Shown in pieces: positions 1 through 6,308 of a stretch of 18,280 bases of DNA. This DNA comes from CTSoil-075 sp964292325 (GTDB lineage Bacteria > Bacillota > Negativicutes > DSM-13327). The position numbers and the translations under genes were made by a program. A model generated the notes under the pieces. That model was not told where the DNA came from, did no database searches, and worked only from the letters and a program-made list of their open reading frames with translations. Where the stretch lies: positions 1-18,280 of the forward strand of contig CAXYVG010000075.1 in NCBI GenBank assembly GCA_964292325.1, written 5' to 3'. Numbering within the stretch: the stretch's first letter is position 1; the number at the start of each line of letters is the position of its first letter.

Positions 1-57
1 AAGCCTGTAGTGGACTTTCACCACCAAGTTATCGCCCATTCGGGGCAAACTAAATGA
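1..57 (+). other. Possible 3' end of an ORF or structured repeat at window edge
   Basis: Frame 1 is open from the first base to TGA at 55-57 and encodes 18 residues ending in VIAHSGQTK. The DNA also holds two small hairpins (GTGG 10-13 with CCAC 21-24; GCCC 34-37 with GGGC 43-46). The terminator at 51-94 overlaps the stop codon, which would suit the end of a plus-strand transcript. It could equally be the edge of a dispersed repeat or insertion sequence. The family is not recognised and the rest lies outside the window. Confidence 0.25.
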
Positions 58-94
58 GCCCCTGAATCTATTTATAGATTCAGGGGCTCATTTA
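51..94 (-). terminator. Strong rho-independent terminator, bidirectional, 3' of pckA
   Basis: Bases 51-70 are perfectly complementary to 75-94 (20 bp, GC-rich core GAGCCCCTGAATC) around a 4-base loop TTTA. The outer A/T pairs supply a short U-tract in either direction. It lies 15 bp past the pckA stop codon and so should end pckA, and it may also end whatever enters from the left on the plus strand. Confidence 0.9.
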
Positions 95-108
95 TTAATA
101 CCCTTTCG

Positions 109-1665
109 TTACACCTTTGGTCCTGCCTCAATAATTTTAGCAGGAATCTGATCGCCAAATCTCGTAAAGTTTTTGATAAATAACTTCGCAAGTTCATGAG
201 CCTTCGTATCATATGCTTCTTTATCCTGCCATACATTACGAGGCTTTAATATTTCTGAAGGAACATTCGGACATGTCGTAGGAACATACACGTTAAAGAT
301 AGGGTCTAGTTCATAAGCAGCATCAACCAATTGTCCCTCAATAGCAGCTGTGACCATTGCTCTAGTATAAGATAATTTCATCCTTTTTCCTACACCATAC
401 GCTCCTCCAGACCAACCTGTATTAATTAAAAATACATTCGTATTATGTTTTTCTAATTTTTCACCTAACAAATTAGCATAGACTAGCGGTGATAATGGCA
501 AAAATGGTTCGCCGAAACAAGCAGAAAAAGTAGCTTGTGGCTCTGTAATTCCTCGCTCTGTACCAGCTAATTTACTAGTATAACCTGATAAAAAATGATA
601 CATCGCTTGTTCTTTGGTTAATTTAGAAACAGGAGGCAAAACACCAAATGCATCAGCGGTTAGAAAAATCACCGTTTTCGGATGGCCTGCAATACCAGGA
701 ATCAGTGCATTTTGTATGTAATCAACGGGATACGCTACGCGAGTATTCTCTGTAATCTTTTCATCGTCATAGTCGATTTCACGACTATTCGTATCAATTG
801 CAACGTTTTCCAATACGGAGCCAAAATGTATAGCATCCCATATTTGTGGTTCTGTTTCATGACTCAAATGAATACATTTTGCATAACAACCACCTTCTAC
901 GTTAAAGATGCCATTATCACTCCAGCCATGTTCATCATCACCAATCAGTTTACGTAACGGATCAGCAGATAACGTCGTTTTACCAGTACCACTGAGTCCA
1001 AAAAATAATGCCGTTTCATTTGTATCACCAACATTAGCCGAACAATGCATGGAAAGAACATTTTTATGTGGTAAAAGATAATTCATAATGGTAAAAACTG
1101 ACTTTTTTATTTCTCCAGCATACTGAGTACCACCAATCAATACAATCCGGCGTTCAAAGTTCAATAAAATAAATGCTTCTGAATTAGTACCATCCACTTC
1201 GGGATTGGCCTTAAACTCTGGCAAACAAATGATCTCAAAATCAGGAGAAAATTCTTGCACCGCGCTCTCAGGTCTTAACAATAGTTGATGAATAAATAAA
1301 TTTTGCCATGCGAATTCATTCACTACCCGAATTTTAACTTGATATTCTGGATCTGCACCAGCAAAACCATCAAATACAAAAATTTCTTTTCCCTGCATAT
1401 ATGTCATCATACTGTTATACAAGTTATCAAACTTTTCTGCAGAAAAAGGTTTATTGTTCCCCCAAGCAATCTCATCATGCGTCATTGCTACATCTACAAT
1501 AAACTTATCTTTGGGTGACCTGCCCGTATACTTACCAGTTGACACCCGCAGTGCACCATTGCCGACCAACAAACCTTCTTTTCTTTGTAAAGCCATTTCT
1601 ACCAATTCAGCCGTAGTTAAATTTTGATAAATTTTACTTACTCCATTAACAGCATATTTACTCAT
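109..1665 (-). CDS. pckA: Phosphoenolpyruvate carboxykinase (ATP)
   Basis: Cytosolic PEP carboxykinase, ATP type: oxaloacetate + ATP gives PEP + CO2 + ADP. It is the gluconeogenic entry step and in some fermenters runs in reverse to fix CO2. Seen in the protein: RSPKDKF near residues 49-55, the kinase-1a P-loop GLSGTGKTT at about 223-231, the metal/ATP segment GDDEHGWSDNG at about 242-252, and the adenine/arginine loop NTGWSGGAYGVGKR at about 415-428. All expected catalytic motifs are present. The frame stays open upstream to 1719, but GGGAGGG sits just before two consecutive ATGs (1668, 1665). The second gives the better spacing and a 518-residue product starting MSKYAVNGV, close to the usual family length. 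Monocistronic: own promoter upstream and a strong terminator downstream. Very confident. Confidence 0.97.
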   Translation of the reverse strand: MSKYAVNGVSKIYQNLTTAELVEMALQRKEGLLVGNGALRVSTGKYTGRSPKDKFIVDVAMTHDEIAWGNNKPFSAEKFDNLYNSMMTYMQGKEIFVFDGFAGADPEYQVKIRVVNEFAWQNLFIHQLLLRPESAVQEFSPDFEIICLPEFKANPEVDGTNSEAFILLNFERRIVLIGGTQYAGEIKKSVFTIMNYLLPHKNVLSMHCSANVGDTNETALFFGLSGTGKTTLSADPLRKLIGDDEHGWSDNGIFNVEGGCYAKCIHLSHETEPQIWDAIHFGSVLENVAIDTNSREIDYDDEKITENTRVAYPVDYIQNALIPGIAGHPKTVIFLTADAFGVLPPVSKLTKEQAMYHFLSGYTSKLAGTERGITEPQATFSACFGEPFLPLSPLVYANLLGEKLEKHNTNVFLINTGWSGGAYGVGKRMKLSYTRAMVTAAIEGQLVDAAYELDPIFNVYVPTTCPNVPSEILKPRNVWQDKEAYDTKAHELAKLFIKNFTRFGDQIPAKIIEAGPKV

Positions 1666-1751
1666 CATTATTCCCTCCCAGTTACCTTGTAAATTTCCAT
1701 TAGGATGAAATATAAACATTTACATTAATAACTAATGGAGATTACTCATTT

Positions 1752-1757
1752 ATTATA
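1752..1757 (-). promoter_or_regulatory. pckA promoter -10 box
   Basis: Perfect TATAAT on the minus strand, about 85 nt before the pckA start codon. The -35 region 17 bp upstream (TCTAAA) is weak. It would give a leader of about 80 nt in which no obvious riboswitch is seen. Confidence 0.5.
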
Positions 1758-1789
1758 CAATAATTTTTTCCAGTTTAGAACCACAATCT

Positions 1790-1825
1790 AAATAAAAGGA
1801 AACAAATTAATGTTTCCTTTTATTT
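1790..1825 (-). terminator. AT-rich 15-bp hairpin, probable terminator
   Basis: 1790-1804 pairs perfectly with 1811-1825 (15 bp; loop AATTAA). The stem has GGAAAC/GTTTCC at its top and A/T runs at its foot, so it can act in both directions. It probably ends minus-strand transcription from tetR (stop at 2165) or from the decayed frame before it; that frame's stop codon lies at 1788-1790. Confidence 0.55.
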
Positions 1826-2164
1826 GATCTACCGTTCTAGAAACAATATGTTGTTGTACCGTTACCACTGTTGGTATCAAGTCAACTAAATTTCTAAAGC
1901 ATTTACAAGGCTCAGGATAGGAAACATGAATCACTTCCCCAACTCCCAGCACAACTCCAGTTGTACCACTATATACTTCAGTATCTAGCTATATAAAATT
2001 GTGGTCCCTTTTGCATTTATTTTTATAATAGAACCACCCCATTTCAAAATTTTCTTTTCTTCTTTTTGCTCTTCTTTTCTTCTCCTCTATCCTCCTTCTC
2101 TATTATGATTTCATTATAATCTATTATTTCTAAATTTTCAATATATTTATTATAATTATAGTAT
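1826..2164. other. Intergenic stretch with decayed minus frame and polypurine tract
   Basis: No intact gene is seen. On the minus strand a frame is open from 1988 to the TAG at 1788-1790 (about 66 codons, no convincing start, containing YPEPCKCFRNL). A second frame just upstream ends in KGTTILYS at the TAG of 1989-1991, which looks like one frame broken by a stop or shift. Upstream of that, 2050-2101 is a tract with 50 of 52 bases pyrimidine on the plus strand (purine-only on minus, with AGGAGGATAGAGGAG). 2102-2164 is nearly pure A/T. I read this as a dead gene, but a short chance frame cannot be excluded. Confidence 0.35.
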
Positions 2165-2785
2165 TTATATATCTTTCCGCGTTATTACTCCATATAAATA
2201 TGTTTCAACCGCTTGGGTAATGTAATATTCAGTTTGATTTTCTCTAGGCTGCAAGTTACTTTGAGACAAATGCTTCGTAAAAAAATAAAAGTGTATAATA
2301 CTAATCAGAGATAACGCCGTATAATCTGGATCTAAATCCGAACGGAATTCACCAAGGGCTATGCCTTTTTGAATACATGTACTTAAACAATGATGGATTT
2401 GCGAACTCTCTTTTTTCACAACTTGATCAAATAATGCCGTAGGGTTAATAATTTCACCATATATTAGATAACTAGTATATGGAAATTTTTCATGACATTC
2501 GACTGCCATCTGGGCAAATTGACGTATTTTTTCAATTGGCGAAGCATCTTCCTTGGTCAACACTGCAGTGAATTCTGCAACGTGTACAAATTGAGCTTTT
2601 AGTACAGTTGCGTATAAATTCTCTTTTCCACCAAAATAATAAGAAATCAAAGCGATATTCACATCCGCTGCTTGGGCTAACTCTTTTACTGATACGGCTG
2701 CATAACCTTTCATTGCAAATAAAGGAATTGCAGCATCTATAATTCTATCTATAGTTGATTTATCACTTACTATCTCTTTTTTCAA
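2165..2785 (-). CDS. TetR/AcrR family transcriptional regulator
   Basis: One-component repressor. Residues 8-60 form the TetR DNA-binding domain: helices around STIDRIIDAAIPLFAMKGY, then VSVKELAQAADVNIALISYYF with the family's hallmark YYF-GGKENLY end. The rest is an all-helical ligand-binding and dimer domain of normal length (206 aa); its ligand cannot be read from sequence. The start is taken as TTG at 2785 because AAGGAGG lies 6 nt upstream of it; the frame continues to 2809, but that would put the ribosome site inside the gene. Divergent from the secreted-protein/EamA operon, which it probably controls together with its own gene through the operator at 2812-2823. No strong terminator immediately follows. 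Confidence 0.93.
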   Translation of the reverse strand: MKKEIVSDKSTIDRIIDAAIPLFAMKGYAAVSVKELAQAADVNIALISYYFGGKENLYATVLKAQFVHVAEFTAVLTKEDASPIEKIRQFAQMAVECHEKFPYTSYLIYGEIINPTALFDQVVKKESSQIHHCLSTCIQKGIALGEFRSDLDPDYTALSLISIIHFYFFTKHLSQSNLQPRENQTEYYITQAVETYLYGVITRKDI

Positions 2786-2811
2786 TGCCAGCCTCCTTAC
2801 TAAATACAATT

Positions 2812-2823
2812 AAACGTTCGTTT
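2812..2823. promoter_or_regulatory. TetR-type operator, AAACG-TT-CGTTT
   Basis: Perfect inverted repeat with 5-bp arms and a 2-bp spacer, inside A/T-rich flanks that extend the symmetry imperfectly. It lies just downstream of the inferred tetR start of transcription (about 2823) and upstream of the tetR ribosome site, a position suited to autorepression. Compact palindromes of this kind are typical of TetR/AcrR operators. Binding by the adjacent regulator is inferred. Confidence 0.6.
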
Positions 2824-2829
2824 TAATTT

Positions 2830-2858
2830 ATTATATTGGAACACTATCGATTTGTCTA
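2830..2858 (-). promoter_or_regulatory. tetR promoter
   Basis: Minus strand TAGACA (2853-2858), a 17-bp spacer, then a perfect TATAAT (2830-2835). Near-consensus housekeeping promoter. Its -35 bases overlap those of the divergent promoter. Confidence 0.7.
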
Positions 2859-2879
2859 CTGAAAATAAAGTGTTATAAT
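2852..2879 (+). promoter_or_regulatory. Promoter of the secreted-protein/EamA operon
   Basis: TTGTCT (2852-2857), a 16-bp spacer, TATAAT (2874-2879). Transcription would begin near 2886, which rules against the ATG at 2886 as translation start and favours the ATG at 2913. The -35 shares five bases with the tetR -35 on the other strand. Confidence 0.65.
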
Positions 2880-2912
2880 GACTCTATGACTACATATAAA
2901 ATGAGGTGTCTT

Positions 2913-3674
2913 ATGAATCGTCTTACAACGAAAATTCAAGTTTTAGTATTTCTATTCCTTACTTTCATTTCCAATACTACTATCGCAGCGCAACCAACCC
3001 CCCCACCTACTACGTTTCACTTAACAGGACAAGTAGCCTATAGTGCTATCGAGGGAGGATTTTATGGTATTCTTGGCGATGATGGTGTAAAATACCAACC
3101 AACTAATTTACCACGTAAATTCAAAAAAGAAAACATATCCTTGAAATTTGATGCAAAAATAAAGGATAGTATGGTCAGCGCCTTCCAGTGGGGTACTATT
3201 GTTGAACTATCTAATGTTAGTGAGTGTAAGACCACTCTCGCGATCGATGAGCGAAGAGCAATCTATGTATTACTGAAGCGCATGGACGCTTTTAACAATA
3301 AAAATTTACTACAACTACAACAAGTTGATATTCCATCAAGACAACTGTCAAAAGAACAATTTAACAGTTGGGTGAATAACTATGATCACTATACCTTACG
3401 CTATGTTGATATTTTTTCTGCTACTTCTTCTTCCATTACCGGTGCCTGTTATTATACTAGAAAACTAACAAATGGTATGACAATGCATGGTGATATTGAC
3501 CTTGCGGCTATGACTTTTGCTTTAACCAATACTACAAATGGTTGGAAATTAACGGAGTCAGCAACTCTTATCGAACCACCCAGAAATGACCAAAGCGATG
3601 TCTTAGCGGATCTAAAGAAAAAGGCTGTGCTAAAATATAAAACGGATAACTTAGCTACTCTTTATAATAATTAA
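2913..3674 (+). CDS. Secreted protein with OB-like and NTF2-like regions, unknown function
   Basis: Not assigned to a known function. With the ATG at 2913 (GAGGTG 4 nt upstream) it has 253 residues. Residues 1-26 are a signal peptide: positive NRLTTK, a hydrophobic stretch, likely cleavage after IAA. A Pro/Thr linker follows. Residues 35-100 resemble the small OB-like domain seen in bacterial lipoproteins (GGFYGILGDDGVKYQP, then WGTIVEL). Residues 110-230 (AIYVLLKRMDAFNNKNLLQLQQV, split here as AIYVLLKRMDAF and NNKNLLQLQQV) look like an NTF2/SnoaL-type cone fold. It carries no lipobox cysteine at the cleavage site, so it is probably periplasmic rather than lipid-anchored. It is followed after 19 nt by the EamA exporter, so the two are probably co-transcribed under TetR control. 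An upstream in-frame ATG at 2886 is less likely because it coincides with the inferred transcription start. Confidence 0.8.
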   Translation: MNRLTTKIQVLVFLFLTFISNTTIAAQPTPPPTTFHLTGQVAYSAIEGGFYGILGDDGVKYQPTNLPRKFKKENISLKFDAKIKDSMVSAFQWGTIVELSNVSECKTTLAIDERRAIYVLLKRMDAFNNKNLLQLQQVDIPSRQLSKEQFNSWVNNYDHYTLRYVDIFSATSSSITGACYYTRKLTNGMTMHGDIDLAAMTFALTNTTNGWKLTESATLIEPPRNDQSDVLADLKKKAVLKYKTDNLATLYNN

Positions 3675-3693
3675 CGAGGAGGAATATTATCGA

Positions 3694-4644
3694 ATGCAAA
3701 CCAGCTTAAAAAAAGCCAATACACTGCTACATACACTCCTCTCTGACAAACTATTAGCCAACCTCGCTATGCTTGTCACTGTAACCTTTTGGGGAATGTC
3801 CTTTATTAGTATCAAAACAGCAGTCAGTGAAGTGCCTCCTGTGACAATGGCGCTCTTACGTTTTCTGATTGCCAGTACCATTTTGTTGACCATTACAAAA
3901 AAAGTGGAACCTGCTAGCAAACTACAGTCTTGTGATTTGGTGAAAATGCTTACCGCAGGCGCCTTAGGTATCACCTTATATTTTTATCTTGAAAATACAG
4001 GACTTAGTCTCACAACAGCATCAAGTGCAGCGCTGATTACTGCGATCATCCCAATTATCGCCATCTCAATGGATATGCTGATTTTCAAAACCAAAGTCCC
4101 TATTATCCAAGGCATCGGCATCGTCCTTGCAATCAGTGGAGCATATTTAGCAATCACAGCCAATGGGCAACTTGATTTCTCTTCTCAAAGTTTTAGAGGT
4201 AATTTATGTATCGTCGGCGCAATGCTTGCGTGGTCTTTATATACACTACTGAACAAATCCTTAAACGGTAAGTATTCAGGTCTATTTTTGACTACATACC
4301 AGACTTTATTTGGCACTATGTTTTTGCTTCCGCTCTCCCTCTTTGAGCATAACCAGTGGCACTTTTTCTCCCTACATGCCCTTGCTAATATTATATTTCT
4401 CGCCATTTGTTGCTCAGCTTTAGGCTATTTTCTCTATATTTATGCACTGAGCAAACTAGACGTAACGATTACTACATTATACTTGAATCTGATGTCTATT
4501 ATCGGCGTAATGAGTGGACATTTTATTCTACAAGAAACCATCTTTCCCGCCCAAATTATCGGTGGGACTATGATTATCATTAGTATTATTATGATTAACT
4601 TCAAAACTTCCATAACAAAAAAATTGGCCTATCATCAAACATAA
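3694..4644 (+). CDS. EamA-family (DMT superfamily) transporter
   Basis: Inner-membrane carrier of 316 residues with about ten hydrophobic helices in two EamA repeats, roughly residues 20-150 and 165-305. Repeat one opens with the family signature TFWGMSFISIKTA; repeat two contains AMLAWSLYTLLNK. Such proteins usually export metabolites, amino acids or drugs; the substrate here cannot be told. GAGGAGG lies 11 nt before the ATG, slightly long spacing. Second gene of an operon with the secreted protein 19 nt upstream, opposite tetR, an arrangement common for drug- or metabolite-responsive efflux. Ends before a strong shared terminator. Confidence 0.93.
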   Translation: MQTSLKKANTLLHTLLSDKLLANLAMLVTVTFWGMSFISIKTAVSEVPPVTMALLRFLIASTILLTITKKVEPASKLQSCDLVKMLTAGALGITLYFYLENTGLSLTTASSAALITAIIPIIAISMDMLIFKTKVPIIQGIGIVLAISGAYLAITANGQLDFSSQSFRGNLCIVGAMLAWSLYTLLNKSLNGKYSGLFLTTYQTLFGTMFLLPLSLFEHNQWHFFSLHALANIIFLAICCSALGYFLYIYALSKLDVTITTLYLNLMSIIGVMSGHFILQETIFPAQIIGGTMIIISIIMINFKTSITKKLAYHQT

Positions 4645-4659
4645 TATATATTATATTGA

Positions 4660-4701
4660 AACGAAGGGGTTATGAATGGTGTCATTTATAACCCCTTCGT
4701 T
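4660..4701. terminator. Bidirectional terminator between convergent genes
   Basis: 4660-4678 pairs with 4683-4701 (19 bp with one G-T wobble; core AACGAAGGGGTTAT; loop GTGT). It sits between the EamA gene (plus, ends 4644) and the ECF S-component gene (minus, ends 4708), so one hairpin serves both. Confidence 0.9.
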
Positions 4702-4707
4702 ATATGA

Positions 4708-5235
4708 TTATAAAATTTTACGAAGTCTAGATGCTAATAAAAGAGCGACAACTAATCCTACGCCTGATGTCATCAGAGAACTTGGCATATTGCCAAAAGC
4801 AATCGTTAGACTACCAGTCACTTGCCACCATGCAACAATATAACCAGCTAACGTCCAAGCTGCCGCTGCGATACATCCCAAAGCAGCTCGTATGATCCAC
4901 CGATTCGTTGTCATCGCAGAAATATACGATTTTCTCTCAGGCCACAATCCCTTGGCAACGACACCAACGATCAAACCAGAAATTCCTTTGATGAAAAAAG
5001 ACCATATCGTATAAGGGGAAAACCCCATGATAAGATCATAAAATGCCGAACCGATCGCCCCTGCCAGCCCTGCATATATACCACCAAAAACAATGCCAAT
5101 CGTAAAGATAAAAGCACTCCCTAGATGAACCATAGCACCCACGCCAAAGGGAATTTTAACTGCTGTCGCAATCGTACACATAGCTGCAAGCACACTTACT
5201 GACACTAAATCTTTTGTCTTAAGATTACGTTTCAT
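4708..5235 (-). CDS. ECF transporter S-component, probably vitamin B6 (PdxU-like)
   Basis: Small integral membrane protein (175 aa, about six helices) of the ECF substrate-binding S-component type. Seen: the N-terminal DLVSVSVLAAMCTIATAVK helix, the glycine/alanine-rich GGIYAGLAGAIGSAFYDLI segment with its conserved Asp, and a helix-loop region ending WSFFIKGISGLIVG. S-components capture a vitamin and hand it to a shared EcfAAT energy module, which is not encoded here. Its substrate is inferred from context: the gene lies 46 nt downstream of a pyridoxal/pyridoxamine kinase on the same strand, which fits uptake of a B6 vitamer followed by trapping through phosphorylation. GGAGGGG precedes the ATG by 5 nt. 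Thiamine-precursor or other vitamin specificity cannot be excluded. Confidence 0.85.
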   Translation of the reverse strand: MKRNLKTKDLVSVSVLAAMCTIATAVKIPFGVGAMVHLGSAFIFTIGIVFGGIYAGLAGAIGSAFYDLIMGFSPYTIWSFFIKGISGLIVGVVAKGLWPERKSYISAMTTNRWIIRAALGCIAAAAWTLAGYIVAWWQVTGSLTIAFGNMPSSLMTSGVGLVVALLLASRLRKIL

Positions 5236-5281
5236 TCTTTCCCCTCCAAACGTTCTATAAAATCAAGCTATTTTTGATAAA

Positions 5282-6193
5282 CTAGACTTGGTTCAAACGG
5301 TGTTTTTTTACGCCGCCTGAATCGTAGTCGACGTTAGTCATCGGATAAAATTCCTGGTAAAGACAAGGTAAGACACTTTCTAGTAATACACCCTCTCTTG
5401 TTGGAGTACCAGCAACAAATGTCGCCTTCACTGCGAGTGCAACAAAATCAGCGGCTCGCCGCATTGCGGCTTGTAATCCCTCACCCTTTAGCAAACCACC
5501 AACTAATACACTAGCAAAAACATCTCCTGTTCCCGGATAACGCGCAGGAATATAATCACTAATAACCTCCCAAAAAGCTCCTTTTCTCTTGTCGTACCCA
5601 ATATTAATCATTTTTTCTGCAGCAATATGTATACCTGTCATGACTACAATATCTGGCCCAAATCCAGCTAAGCGAAGCAGCCAATCCTTCATTTGCTCTA
5701 TATCACAGCTATTTTCCTGATAATTTTCTCCCAATAAAAAACAAGCTTCTGTATAATTGGGCGTAATAATATTTGCCTTTTGTATTAATGTCTTCATTCG
5801 TTCCTGCATTCTAGGTGTATAGGTAGAATATAATTTCCCATTATCGCCCATCACTGGATCAATCAGTACCAGAGGTGAATTAGACGAAAATTCATCAATA
5901 AAATGCTGTACTACATCCATTTGTTGTTCTGATGCAAGAAATCCACTATAAATGCAATCAAATGTAATACCTTCTTGCTTCCAGTGATGAAAAAATCCCG
6001 ACATGTGATCGGTAAAATCGCAAAAAGCAAGATCCGAAAATCCCCCTAGGTGCGTACTTAGTACAGCCGTCGGCAAAGGACATACCTGAATCCCCATACA
6101 TGATAATATTGGCATAATAACAGTTAAAGAACACCGTCCAAAACAGGAAATATCATGAACAGCTGCCACTCGTGGTACAAACGCTTTCATCAT
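5282..6193 (-). CDS. pdxY: Pyridoxal/pyridoxamine kinase
   Basis: Cytosolic ribokinase-superfamily enzyme phosphorylating pyridoxal or pyridoxamine at O5' with ATP, in B6 salvage. Motifs: VAAVHDISCFGRCSL at the N-terminus (substrate Ser/His region), the switch PTAVLSTHLGG near 41-51, IDPVMGDNGKLY near 116-127, ITPNYTEA near 143-150, and the anion-hole/catalytic-base segment PGTGDVFAS near 220-228 with the catalytic Asp. 303 residues, normal for PdxY/PdxK. Two adjacent ATGs (6193 and 6190) follow GGGGG; the second has slightly better spacing. The C-terminal 20 residues (DYDSGGVKKHRLNQV) extend beyond the fold. Probably an operon with the ECF S-component downstream. Which vitamer is preferred, and so pdxY versus pdxK naming, is uncertain. 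Confidence 0.92.
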   Translation of the reverse strand: MMKAFVPRVAAVHDISCFGRCSLTVIMPILSCMGIQVCPLPTAVLSTHLGGFSDLAFCDFTDHMSGFFHHWKQEGITFDCIYSGFLASEQQMDVVQHFIDEFSSNSPLVLIDPVMGDNGKLYSTYTPRMQERMKTLIQKANIITPNYTEACFLLGENYQENSCDIEQMKDWLLRLAGFGPDIVVMTGIHIAAEKMINIGYDKRKGAFWEVISDYIPARYPGTGDVFASVLVGGLLKGEGLQAAMRRAADFVALAVKATFVAGTPTREGVLLESVLPCLYQEFYPMTNVDYDSGGVKKHRLNQV

Positions 6194-6241
6194 CTTTCCC
6201 CCTTACGTATGTATATTTTACAAAGCGATATATAACATCAA

Positions 6242-6290
6242 AATAAAGAGAGATTTGGCTACAAAAGTTGCCGCCAAATCTTTCTTTATT
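6242..6290 (-). terminator. Terminator of the chemoreceptor gene
   Basis: 6242-6259 pairs with 6273-6290 (18 bp with one G-T wobble, core AGATTTGGC) and on the minus strand runs into CTCTTTATTTTG. It begins 19 nt past the stop codon of the MCP gene and separates it from pdxY. Confidence 0.85.
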
Positions 6291-6308
6291 CTATCCATTG
6301 ATTTTAAA

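Noticed and set aside
682..1518. Plus-strand ORFs of 71-91 codons opposite pckA
   Set aside because: Antisense shadows of a fully conserved gene, without ribosome sites or family features.
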